Shown: one piece after another, positions 35,410-45,620 of the stretch
Layout of the letters: every line of letters starts with the position of its first letter
How positions within the stretch are numbered: the stretch's first letter is position 1
Source: Numida meleagris
Taxonomy: Eukaryota > Chordata > Aves > Galliformes > Numididae
Reading direction: 5' to 3'
Assembly: GCF_002078875.1 (NCBI RefSeq)
Contig: NC_034421.1
Coordinates: 4,855,800 to 4,919,799 of the forward strand
Length of the DNA stretch: 64,000 bases
The notes under the pieces: generated by a model
Told to the model about the DNA's origin: nothing
The model's input: the letters and a program-made list of their open reading frames with translations, nothing else
The model's database searches: none
Program-made: the position numbers and the translations under genes

Positions 35410-38400
35410 TTTTTTTTTTCCCTGTTGCTTTCCAAAGCCGTATATCTGTGTGATACTTGAAAGAACCTCGCTATGACAAATGTACCATCTGTTGGAAACG
35501 GTTGCTGCTGGGGGCAGCAGTGAGCGATAGATCTGCTGCTATTGAGCACTTCTGCAGTGCACTGGGTTTTTAAGTAAACAACACGTTTTCCTGGTATGTG
35601 CTAGGCTGGTATTGGTTCCTTGTATCCTCCCACACGCATTAACTCCTCGCGTACTCTTCTCTTCGCAGCCTCCCTGTCTGTGCCCTTAGCTCACAGCAGC
35701 TGGTGCACCAGCTTGCCTTTGCTTTGTCACAAATGCAGTTTTGTTCCCTTTTCTCTCCCGTTTGAAGCAGCTCCTTGGCCCGTCTGGACACCAGCAGTGG
35801 CTGCTCGTGTGCTCTGTCTCGCTCCCAGGAGGCCGGGCTGCGGATTGAATTGCAGCCCATGAGAGAAACCATTCAGAACACAGAGCTTAAAAGAGCAAAA
35901 ACAGCATTGCTCTCCCTTACGGAGCCTGGAGAGGGCTGTACTGAGGGTTAGGCGCCGCGTATGTTGGTGTAAGGGCCCCACCAAAGTGGCCCTGAGCCCT
36001 GCGTGTGTATCCAAGCAGCCAGTGCTTGACTTAGGCACGGTGGTTACAAATGTGGATGTGTTTCACCCTTTAGATCTGCCGCTCCAGAAATGGTTACGGG
36101 TGTCTGACCTGCGTGAGAGGGGTGGAAAGCGGGCAGCGGAGCAGAGCAGCAGAGATCAGAGGAAGATGAGTGAAGCACGCTGCGTTTGGTTTTTCAATGA
36201 GCATCTGCCGAGAGAAGCTACACGAAAGCAGGGCGGAATGGCGCTGGAACTGGCCGCAGACCGGAGAGCGCGAGGTGCTTTGGTGCAGCGAGAGCCGGCT
36301 GCGACAGCTTGCAGGAGGGAAGGGAGAAGCTCCCTGCAGAGCAGAGCAGGCACAGAAGCGAGCAGCCCGCGTGGGAGGCACCGAGGCAGCGATTGCTCCG
36401 GCGGCGATGGCGCGCGCCGCTTTCGTAACCTGTCTCTCCCTATCGTCGTGCTCGAAATAACGTTCGGTTGTAATTGGGCGCTGCAAGATGTAACCTGGGT
36501 GTTCTTGTCACTAGTGATAAATGGCTGGAGAAATGCAGATGAATGGTGCAACCCGCAGAACAAGGCGGGGGGGGGGGGTTGGCCTCCCTCTCTTCCCTCC
36601 CTGCTGGAGCCGGGCTCAGCACCGTGCAGATGCTCGGCGACGCTTTCTGCTGCCTTTTAATAATGCAGCGCGCTTGCAGAGGAGCAGCCTCTCGTTATTC
36701 CCACGGCTGCAGCCGCGTCCCCCCCTGCTCCCGCTGCCGGAGGAGCAGTGCCACCGCGCGGCAGTGCCACGGCCCGAGCGCTGCCTTCTCCTCCTGCTGG
36801 GCCTGGCGGGGGCTCTTCGTCCATCGGATGACGCGGGGCCGAGGTCAGCTCTACGAACCAGCCCCATCTTTTTCCCCCCACCTCCCTCAGCTGTTGAGAG
36901 CTCTGTGCGGCGCAGGTGGCTTTCAGTGGGAGGTGGGGAGCAGAGGAGGTTTCAGGGCTCTGTTTTGGTTTTAGAAGCGCAACTCCTCTGTACCAAATGC
37001 TATTCTCTCTTCCCCACATCCTTCCCCGGGTCCTGCCCTTCTGCTTCCAGCAGTAGATCAGCACAGGTTGCTGGAGAAGCAGGGAGCGTTTTCCTCCTCG
37101 ATAAAATGGTAAGAGCAGCCGCTGCGTACGAGCAGCACGGTCCCTCGTTACGGCTTCCCCGAGTGCAGCCTTTGCCTGCTCTGCCGAGGAGCAGCCGCGC
37201 AGCTCATGCACGGGGCTGATTCACTACAGAACAGAGAGGTTTCTCTTCACAGAGCCCTGACCGTCAGCTTTAGGTAAGCAGTGCCCCCAGCAGTGCAGGC
37301 TGTGTGGCACGGTGCTGCCAGGCTGATCCTGCAGTGCCCCCCAAGCGGTGCCCGCTGCTGCAGCCGCTGGCCCCGCTCCCGTTACGGGGAAGCGTTGGAA
37401 GAAAGCAAAGCTGGGCGCCGTGCTGTGGGCTGCTGCTGACGTGTATCTTCTGCCCACGCACCAGCGATGGACGTGGCTGTCAGTGGGATGTTTTCTTGTT
37501 GCTCAGCTACTGGAGGTGCAGCTTTCCTTGCTGGTGGTGCCTAATGAAAACCGGAGCAAAAGCAGCGATGTGAGGAGCTGCTTCAACCCCCAGGGGCTGC
37601 TCTGGCTCAAAGTCGGTGCCCGCAATTCCCAGTTTGTAGCAGGCGTTACCTGCTGGCCCCACTTGCTGTGCCCAGCTGACAGAGGGATGCTGCCAGTGTG
37701 ATGACAAATGTATTGATTTCTCCCAATTCTCCAGCATCTAACTGCTCTATCGAAGAGCCTGCGTGTATTCTTACTGCTGATTTGACTGAGCTGCTGCCTG
37801 TTGCCTTTTCTTTGCTGATAACTGTATTTATATTCCCAGGTGGGGAGGCCACGTCTGATGGTGAGGAATGTTCCCCTCCCGCTTATCAGGGCTGGAAGGA
37901 AGGACCTGGCCCCTGGGTGTGTGCATTCCCCGCTTCCTAGGGCATAGATGGCTTGGGGCTGCTGCCCTCACCCATTGAGCAGGGGCTGGAGGAAGGGGGG
38001 GGGGGCGCAGGGGGCAGAGCTGATGCTGTAAGAAGGGAAGCTGAGGCAGTGCAGAGTCTGAGCAGTGCCCGGGGGGAGCAGGGAGCTCACCACGAGTGTG
38101 GGCTGAGGAGCTTTGGGTCAGTGCTGCCTGCCTTAGTGCTGAGACGACACGAAAGGAACACGTGGCAGGGCGGGCGCGGGCTGTGAGGTTTATCTATCTG
38201 CTCATGGTTTCTCCAGCTCTTTATTTTCCCGTCCCCAATTCGTGCATCTGATGACACTCACGTGTATTCTTTCAAGTCTCAAGCTCTGGTCTGAGAAACT
38301 CGAGGCCGTGATGTCCTCTCAGGAGTGATTCCTCTCCAAGCAAAAGCCCTGCACTCTCCTTTAGTGAGAACTTCCAGTGACGCGTTGAACCCCCAGTTTT

Positions 38401-39031
38401 CCATAGCAGCTTTCAAGCATCACTGTTCCCGGCCCTGTCAGGCAGCCCCCACCAGCAGCACACCAAAACTCAGAGCTCTCAGAAACTCCTCGGCCCATGG
38501 TGGCTTTTCACACCAGAACCGCATTCCTGCAGTGATTCCAGCACCCAGCGCAGCTCCTCCGTCCTAAAGCTCTGTTAGAGATGGAAGATGCAGCGCTCCT
38601 GAGAGCAGGGCAGTGGAATTCGTGGGTCTTTGTAACTCGTGTGGGTGCACAGTGGGGCTGCTGGTGTTGCAGGGTGGGGTGTTCCAGCAGGACAGCCGGC
38701 TGTGGGGCACTTGGCACGGCCTGCTCCGGCTGTGCGTCCGTTCCCTTGGCAGAGGCAAAGCGCTGCTGATGGAGGAACCGGGATGAGCAGCCCCGGGGGA
38801 TTTCAGCCCCGAGCACCGGGATTCGTGGAGGTGCCTGCAGAAGTCAGGCCGGAGGATGGAGTCACTGCTAACCTGGGATTTGGGTGAGTGGAAGAGAACA
38901 GTCTGCAGCCTACCGCCCTCGGGCAGAGGCTTTGCTTTGTCCGCCCGTCCTGGTGGAAGTGGGTACTGGAGACAGAGGGTGAAGCAGCTGTGGTCCAGGG
39001 CACGGGGAGCAGCCCTCCTCCGACCCCGCGG
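35410..39031. other. GC-rich region between USP22 and TNFRSF13B
   Basis: Base composition changes visibly from AT-rich to GC-rich soon after the gap. CpG-dense patches lie near 36370-36430 and 36700-36860. Open frames on both strands are long because GC-rich DNA has few stops; none resembles a family I know. The left part may contain distal USP22 3' UTR and the right part (down to about 38200) TNFRSF13B 3' UTR. A G-rich run lies at 37994-38016. Confidence 0.6.
38220..38225 (-). promoter_or_regulatory. Candidate AATAAA polyadenylation signal, TNFRSF13B
   Basis: TTTATT on the + strand reads AATAAA on the - strand, about 0.8 kb beyond the TNFRSF13B stop. It is the first clear hexamer I see in that direction, so it is a reasonable candidate for the transcript end, but this is unproven. 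Confidence 0.35.
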
Positions 39032-39306
39032 TCACACCATGGGCGTCTTCTCTTGTGAAGGGGAGCATATGATTTTGAAGCGGCCATCGCTGGGGTCTGG
39101 GATCGCCCCCGCGCTGCCCATGCTGCACATCCCGGCGTGAGAGGCAACAGCTCGTTCCCCTGCGTGGTAGGAGGGGCCGTGGCACGGTTTGGTCTCTTGC
39201 ACAGCGGAGCCGTGGCTGGGGAAGCAGAAGCCACAGGTTTCCACCGGCTCTGAGGCTTTGCTGCCGGTGGATCCCTCACCGACGCTGCCCGCTTCCACCA
39301 GGTGAT
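39032..39306 (-). CDS. TNFRSF13B: TNFRSF13B cytoplasmic-tail exon and stop
   Basis: The acceptor is atctgcag. The exon encodes residues 169-259 and ends in TGA (39034-39032). EPVETCGFCFP parallels EPVETCSFCFP in human TACI, the part of the tail linked to TRAF binding, and the end (KIICSPSQE) resembles the human C-terminal region. Confidence 0.94.
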
Positions 39307-41938
39307 CTGCAGATAGAGCCAAGAAACGCTCTGCAGAGCTGCACTGCAGCCTACGAGGAGGCAGTGCTGGAAGCGGAGAGAGTAATTACACGCGTTGCTG
39401 CTGTGCTCGAAATGCGTCGCCCACGCGTGCCCTGCTGCCCCGAGAGCAGAGGGGTAAATGGGAAAGTGCCTTGGGCAGGAAGGCTGCAGGTCTAGGGCTC
39501 CAGCAGCTGTAACATTTACGTTACATGTGAGCTGTCTTCCTTAAGTGCTCCTTTGGCACCGCGTGCAAATGCAGTGGTGCGGTGCTGTGCAAAGCACAGG
39601 GGCTGCTGGCTCAAGGGCCACGCAGCGCTCCGTGGGCTGGCCAAGGGCTCTGCTCTGTTTTCTGAGCTCCAACAAGCAAGGTTGAGCACGGGGTATCGAA
39701 AAGCAGACGGTAAATCCCTTTTCGCCTCTCGGCTGCCCTTAAAAGTGAAGGCTGAACGCCACAGTGACCTCAAAGTCTTGCTCCTTCCCCAGCTGCGCAG
39801 CCCGTGGCCAGGTTTGTTCCCTCCCAGCCCTGGGCACGGGGTGGCTCTGCTTTCAAGTGACAGCCACCCATCTCCTCCCAGTGCCCCCGGCACTCACCCT
39901 TGGCGGGGTCCTCCCGGCAGTGGCAGGTCCCGGCGCTGGCCTGGCAGGAGCCCACCTCCCCCTTCCTCCGCAAGTGCGTCCAGCCCAGCACCAGGGAGCA
40001 GATGAGGGCGCAGAGGCAGAGCCCCAGCAGCAGGTACACCACCAGCCACGGCTCCTGCTCCACGCACACCTTCTGCTCCAGCGCGGCCGCAGGAGGTGAT
40101 GCTGAGACCAGGGCGGCTGGCGGGGGGCGGCTGGCGAGCAGGGATCCTGCGGGGCAGGCAGAGAGGGCGGTGAGGCACTGAGCAGAGTGCCCAGAGCTGT
40201 GGGTGCCCCGTCTCTAGAGGTGCCTGAGGCCATGGTCGGGCCCTGGGCAGCCTGAGCTGTGGGGGGCAGCCAGCCCGCGGCAGGAGTAGGGCTGTGGGGC
40301 TGCGAGGTCCCATCCAACCCAACTGTTCTCTGATCTTCAAGGACCTCCTTTCCAACCCAAGTCATCCTATGATTCTCTGAGCTTTAAGCTTTCTTCCAAC
40401 ACAAAGCATTCTTGGATTCTACGAAGCCTTTCTGCTACATTGCTCACACTATCAGCTTTTTGATAGGGAAGGGATGCTGCTAACAGCGCTCATGCGCTCC
40501 GCTCAGGAAGAAGCTGGAAGCAGCCCTGCAGCTTGCGTTTCTCAGGGCTGGCAAAGGAGATCTTCTCAACCCCAGTGTGGAATTTGCAGCTCACCCAGGT
40601 GGGAAATGCAACACCTGCATGGGCTGTGCAGCCACACCCCCATCAGGACCAAGGAGCGGCGCTTGCTGCCTCTTCCTGAGCTTCCATCCCATAACCTCGC
40701 GCCTCTTCCACCCCTCATCCCCCAGCTTACCTCCACACGCCGCGTCGCATTGCTTGGGGTGCTGCCCGCACACCGTGCTGCAGCTGATGCATTTTTTCAC
40801 CAGCTCGTCGTAGTAGAAGCCAGCTCTCCTGTTACAGACAGCGGACTCTGCAGGGAGGGAAAGAGAGGAGCAGAGCTCGCTCTGAGCACACCCGTGGCCC
40901 ACTGGGGCGGGATGGGGCCGTGCACGTGGGTTTGCGTGCTGGGTTTGTGTGCGAAGTGCCTCCGCTCCCCAGCCCCTGCCACGTGGAGCTCACAGTGCAG
41001 CCCTGCACACCTCCTGCTCGAGTTTGTTGTTACTCACATAAGCTGCACTCGACGTGTCCCTTCAGCGGGTGGCGTGTGACCGCTGGGGGCTATTGGCGTT
41101 AATGCAGCTCCAGGAAGGCTCCATCAGACCCCCAGAAGGAGTAGTGTGGGGACGGTGCAGAATTGGGATTGGAAGGGCCCTATCCCCTTGACCCCTCCCC
41201 TTTAGATATTGATCGGCACTGACCAGATTCCTCTCAGCCTTCTCTTCCCCAGGTGCACAGCCCCAGAGCTCTCAGCCTTTCCCATCGGGGTGCTCCAGGC
41301 CCCCACCGGCTCTGCACCCTCCGCTGGGCTCTTCCCAGCAGTTCCCTGTCTGCCTGGAACTGGGAACCCCAGCACTGGGCTCCAGCTGTGGCCTCCCCAG
41401 GGCAGAGCAGAGCGGGGGAGCACCTCCCTCACCCATTGGCTTCACTGTGCAACGCACCCCAGGGAGCCATTGGCCTTCAGGGCCCCCGGGGCACCTCTGC
41501 TGGCTCACGTCAGCTGTTGCTTGCCCTGTCGGCCTCGAAGACGCTCAGCTCCTCTCTGCAGAGCCCTCCCCAGCAGCTCAGCCCCAACCTGTGCTGATGT
41601 GTACAGTGATCCCTCCCCAGCCGCAGGGCTCTGCGTTTGCCCTCGTTGAACCTCATCGAGTTCCTCTCTGCTCATCTCCCCAGCACGCGGTGACACGGAC
41701 AACTCAACGCTGCGCTGCACCGAGCTGTTGCCAGAGCCCACCGCCGCGTTTCCCCAGCGCTTTGGGGTTGAATTTTGACCCCCCCCCTCCCCCACTCACC
41801 GCACAGCGCCGTGCACCTCCGCATGGCCGAGCGCCCGCAGATGAAGCTGCAGGGGATGCACTGGCAGAGGAGGCTGTCCCAGTACTGCTGGCTGGTGCAG
41901 TTGCTCACAGCGGCTCTTCCCAGGCACATCCTGTCCAT
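39032..41938 (-). CDS. TNFRSF13B: TNFRSF13B (TACI), BAFF/APRIL receptor
   Basis: Four coding exons on the - strand (41938-41800, 40847-40731, 40146-39898, 39306-39032) join in phase 1 throughout to give 259 residues. CRD1 spans about residues 14-46 with a YWDSLL ligand motif. CRD2 spans 51-84 with YYDELV and the TACI-like run CGQHPKQC. The membrane span is about 119-141 (GLCLCALICSLVLGW in its second half). The cytoplasmic tail has EPVETCGFCFP (188-198), close to human TACI, and AVQE (203-206), which fits the TRAF2 consensus. There is no signal peptide, as in type III human TACI. TACI binds BAFF and APRIL on B-lineage cells. The start is ATG in a GCCATGG context; human TACI (293 aa) has an extra short first coding exon that I could not find. 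Cys5 and Cys25 are additional to the human CRD1 pattern. Confidence 0.93.
39307..39897 (-). other. TNFRSF13B: TNFRSF13B last intron
   Basis: A 591-bp intron (donor gtgagt, acceptor tctgcag on the - strand). No repeat or further coding sequence was recognised. Confidence 0.85.
39898..40146 (-). CDS. TNFRSF13B: TNFRSF13B stalk and transmembrane exon
   Basis: The acceptor is gccccgcag and the donor gtgagt. The exon encodes residues 87-168: an Ala/Pro/Ser-rich stalk, juxtamembrane Cys113, the membrane span WLVVYLLLGLCLCALICS and onward, and a basic stop-transfer stretch HLRRK. GLCLCA is shared with human TACI as I remember it. Confidence 0.93.
40147..40730 (-). other. TNFRSF13B: TNFRSF13B intron between CRD2 and TM exons
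   Basis: A 584-bp intron, about a third of which is an antisense CR1 3' end (40178-40380) lying close to the acceptor of the membrane-span exon. Confidence 0.85.
40178..40380 (+). mobile_element. CR1 retrotransposon 3' end
   Basis: The series GCCCAGAGCTGTGGGTGCC, TCTAGAGGTGCCTGAGGCC, GGGCCCTGGGCAGCCTGAGC, CCATCCAACCCAACTGTTC and CCTATGATTCT follows, in order, the conserved 3' portion of avian CR1. A degenerate related stretch continues to about 40430. It is antisense to TNFRSF13B. Confidence 0.9.
40731..40847 (-). CDS. TNFRSF13B: TNFRSF13B CRD2 exon
   Basis: The acceptor is ccctgcag and the donor gtaagc. The 117-bp phase 1-1 exon encodes residues 47-86, including NRRAGFYYDELVKKCISC and CGQHPKQC. 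The cysteines at 51, 66, 69, 73, 80 and 84 match the human CRD2 pattern, and D60-E61-L62 is the DxL motif. Confidence 0.95.
40848..41799 (-). other. TNFRSF13B: TNFRSF13B intron between CRD1 and CRD2 exons
   Basis: A 952-bp GC-rich intron, donor gtgagt and acceptor ccctgcag on the - strand. I see no repeat or coding sequence in it. Confidence 0.85.
41800..41938 (-). CDS. TNFRSF13B: TNFRSF13B first identified coding exon (CRD1)
   Basis: The exon begins at ATG 41938-41936 (MDRMCLGRAAVSNC) and ends phase 1 before a gtgagt donor. It encodes CRD1 with the six expected cysteines at 14, 27, 30, 34, 42 and 46, plus Cys5 and Cys25. D21-S22-L23 is the DxL ligand-contact motif of this receptor family. 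N13-C14-T15 is a weak glycosylation sequon. The frame stays open upstream to 42124, so a spliced upstream start is possible. Confidence 0.88.
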
Positions 41939-43471
41939 GGCAGCGAGAGGGGAGGGAACCGGGTGCGGGCTCAGCGCGCCCTGCACTGGGACCTGTGCAG
42001 GGGACAGCTGCGGTGACCACCAGCACCAACGGCTGCATGGGTTTGTAAGTCTAGAACATTCTGAATTCCTCTGTGGCCCCGGGGGCTGCTCCTGCCGCCC
42101 CGCATGTAATTTCTGACATCTCACATCGCTGTGTCGGCATCATACCGAAACCCGGTTCTGATGTGTCGCATTTTCCTAAGCAGCAGAAAGAGCGATGTCC
42201 CTCGGGGACGGCTCTCAGCAGTGCACGGGGGCCCCGAAAGTGGGAGCGCTTCTGCTGCTCCTCTCTCCGTGGCTGCGCTTGGGGCTGGGGACAGCGCCGG
42301 AGTGCGATGCTGATGGGGAGCACTGGCAGAAAAACCCGGGACAACTGAAAATTTCAAGGATGATCTTGCTGGTAAGGGTTTCGTTCTTAGCAGCCCTTTG
42401 TTGATGTGGGTGCCCGCATCCCAGTGCAGAGCTGCAGCTGTTTCCTGTGGGGCAGCTGCACTGGATATGGGGAGCTGAAATGTTTGGGGCTCTGATCTGT
42501 GCAGTACCTCAGCCGGGGCCGCTGCCTTCACAGAGACAGACTTTGATTTCGGTATAGAAATGCCCATGTGCTCTGGGAGGGGTCTGTGTCTCTGCAGCGA
42601 GATACAGCCCCTGTAGACCCAGTTGTTCTGTTTGCATTGCTATGAACTTAATTGCTTTCTACGGAGCTGGCTGGCGGCGGCGTGAGCACTTTTTGTCCCT
42701 CGAGAGAAGGCACCCATGGATGGAGGCGAGCTGAGCGCCGTCCTGCAAAGCCGGGCTGTGCATCCCCCTGCACCCACCCAGGGCCCAGCCCCCAGCCTCC
42801 ATCCGAAGCATCGCGCGACCACTCCATCCCCACAGCACCGACCACCCCGCTGCCCCATGGTGCGCTCTGCTCCCTGCCAGCCCCCTGCGAATGCAGCCCC
42901 CAGCCCAGCAGCCCCGTACCCCCGAGCGGCCCCACCCAGGGGTAACTCACACTCAGCTCTCCTGCAGCTCCTATCGTCCCCCGGCTGCTGCCATCGCACC
43001 GCCAGATCCGGCCCCACGCACGGCTCTGCAGGTTTATAATTAGAGGTAGATTTGATTAATGCCTGGGCCATGTGTTTCCTGGGGCTTCCCCTTATCCCTT
43101 TGATGCAAATTGGCCGCGCGTACACCGCGGTGCATTGGCTCCTCGGGCTGCTGGGGGCTGGGGACGTGGGGGGAGGCACTGTCACCAGGCACGGGATGGG
43201 GACGTCCTGGTCCTCGCAGCAGGGAGAGGTCCCACAGGGTACACAGCTCTGCGGCCCCGGCATCGCCCATCTCCATGGGAGCTCTTCCACCCCAGGAACG
43301 GCACAGAGCTGCGTCAGGGGAGGGCAGGGTGGGGGTCAGGGGGAGGCTCTGTGCCAGAGGGCAGCGGGCATGGAACAGCTCCCAGGGTGGTGGGCTCGGC
43401 CCCTCACTGCTGGAGCTCAGGGGGCACTGGGACAGCGCTCTCAGATGTCGGGTTTGGGTTTGGGTGGTGCT

Positions 43472-43541
43472 GTGTGGAGCCGGGAGTTGGACTCGATGCT
43501 CGTTGTGGGTCCCTTCCAACTCGGGATGTTCTGTGATTCTA
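43472..43541 (+). mobile_element. CR1 retrotransposon 3' end (short fragment)
   Basis: GGAGTTGGACTCGATGCTCG, GGGTCCCTTCCAACTCGGGA and GTTCTGTGATTCTA match the conserved last part of CR1 elements, in + orientation. Confidence 0.88.
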
Positions 43542-45149
43542 CCATTCCTCTGCTGAGCAAAAGGGCGCCCTGGGCCAGGACAGCTGGCGCTGTGATGTTG
43601 CTTTCCCAGGCTTTGCAGAGGAAGGGAACAGCGATGTGAGCACGGGGCTGTGCAGCCGGAGGGGTGGCACCATGCAGGGTGCAGGTGGGGAGGAGCGATG
43701 CCCCCTCACCGGGGGTACCACCACGCTCCGCGGGGTCTCTTTAGAAAAAGCAAGCCAGGCTGGGCAGCCTCTCTTTTCCCTTTTTTCTTCTGGTGGAGCG
43801 TTGATTTCTGTCAGTTTCTCCCCGCTTCCCACAGCACTGCGGCACGTGGCGGTGACTCAGCTCAGCCCGGGGGACGGTTCTGCAGAAGCAGCTGGAGGGG
43901 AAGGAAGGAGCGATACCTGCTGCTTTCTATAAACATCAGTGGGGCAGCGTCAAGGGTTTTCCGTTCAGCTCAAAAGCTCCTGCCCTGTGCGGGCAGGGGG
44001 ACCGTGAGCTGGTGGGGCTGGGGTAGGTGGGATGGAGCTCGTTGCCCACGGCAGAGAATGGTGCAGGGGGCAGCTCTGCTGGGAGCATCCCGTGCCAGGA
44101 CGGGCGTCCCTGGGGAACTCCATGCTGCAGGAGCTCCCCTGCATCCATAGCTCTGATTCCAAAGCAAAATCTCTGTTGATGGGCTGCGTTCCCCACCCTG
44201 GGACATCAGAGATGGACCTGCTCAGAGAGCAGAGCAGCCCAGCACCCCACGGCTGCACGCAGCCCATAGCAATGCTGCAGCATTGAAGCTGTGCGCGTGT
44301 CACAGCTCTGTACATGCGGCTGATGCCAAGGGTTACTGTTAGGGTGAGAGCTGTAGGAGGGAAGCAGAGCCCAGGAGGGAGCAGGAAGGCAGAGGCACAG
44401 CTGGGAGAAGGCATTTGTGTGGCTGAAATGCTGCTATGGGAGTCCAGGGAGGAAAGCATTCCCTTTGCTGCGCATCCCTGTGGTTGTTCATACTGCAGCC
44501 TCAGCCTATGAGCTCGGTGCCCCAGGAGCCCACGGGTTGCCCACCCACAGGGCTGGCAGCAGAGGAACATACGATGTTGGCACTGTGAGCATGGCAGAGC
44601 CAGGCCTGGAGCTGCAGCCACATCTCTGCAGCTCTTGGGGCTTTGCAGGGGAAACCTGCCTCTGCAAATAGCAGCGGGACACTTGCAGTTCCCACTCCTG
44701 TGTGCCCTCAAGAGGGAAGTGAGAAGCACTTGAGGGTGGTTTGTCCCTCCTCACTGAGCAGAGGAAGGCCCTGTGAGCTCAGCTTTAAAATCCTCAGCTT
44801 ATGCTGCGACTGCGACCTCGTCCCCTGGTCGGGTACCTCCGAGCAGCACCGTCCCTCCCGTGGCCTCTGAGGTTGGCACATGGCTCTCAAGCACTTCCAA
44901 ACACCAGTGCCCAGAGCAGCTTTCCTGGGCTGTCCTGTTTTGCTCAGGACTTGCTGCTCTCTGCATTCCCCGTGCTCACACAGGGCTGGACCTTGGCCAA
45001 GGCGTTTGCTTGCACACGTGCAGCCTGTGAGATCCAAAAAAAGGGCTGGGGGTGGGGGCGGGGGGGTGGGGAAGGAGAAGGCGAAGAGGAGACGTTCGGG
45101 ATCGAAACTGAGCATAGCACAGATGGTGCCGAGCTCTCATTTCTTTCAC

Positions 45150-45620
45150 CCCGGTTCCCTGCAGACATCTCCCGAGCGGCCGCGGCCGCGATGTGGGCGG
45201 TGCTCGGAGCGTCCCCTGGGGATGCTGCTCCTCAAGCGGAGGGCTCCGCGACCGCAGCCACCGCCGCGCCTGCTGCTGGGCCGCTGCGGCTCCCGCACCG
45301 CCACCCGCGGCAGGGAGACCTCGGGGAGGGACGTGGGGGAGCGGCAGCGGGGAGCGCTGCTCCGCACCGGGAGGTGGCAGCCGCGGTTCGCTCAGTTCCG
45401 CGCTGCGGCTCCCGCCGCCCCTACGGAAGCGGGAGGTTGTGCGGCCCACGTGCGGTTCGTTTTGCGGCACGGCCTCGTCCTGCCGCCCTCGCGGGGAGGC
45501 ATCGCCCTAAGGATGCTCGGAACCCTCCCGCGTCCCCGCGCCGTGGGGTCGGACCGCGCAGCGGCCGCGCTGGGTGCCCGTGGCACCGCACCATCCCAGG
45601 GCAAAGGAGCCTCGCCAAAA
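45150..45620. promoter_or_regulatory. Orphan CpG island
   Basis: A dense CpG stretch with overlapping GCGGCCGC sites near 45177-45191 and CpG density clearly higher than the flanks. It lies about 3.2 kb upstream of the TNFRSF13B start (on its strand) and about 4.6 kb upstream of the MPRIP start. No translation in six frames resembles a known protein. It could be a promoter for an unannotated transcript or a distal first exon of either neighbour. Confidence 0.6.

Noticed and set aside
34803..35549. Open frames spanning the first gap
   Set aside because: They consist mainly of N and flanking homopolymers; no protein evidence.
42195..42404. A 69-codon + strand frame starting with a signal-peptide-like stretch (VGALLLLLSPWLRLG)
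   Set aside because: It ends quickly, has no Kozak support or recognisable mature domain, and lies opposite the TNFRSF13B 5' flank. Hydrophobic stretches of this kind are common by chance.
43965..44729. A 254-codon open frame on the - strand upstream of TNFRSF13B
   Set aside because: No resemblance to TACI exon 1 or any receptor; interrupted by competing frames and without convincing splice context.
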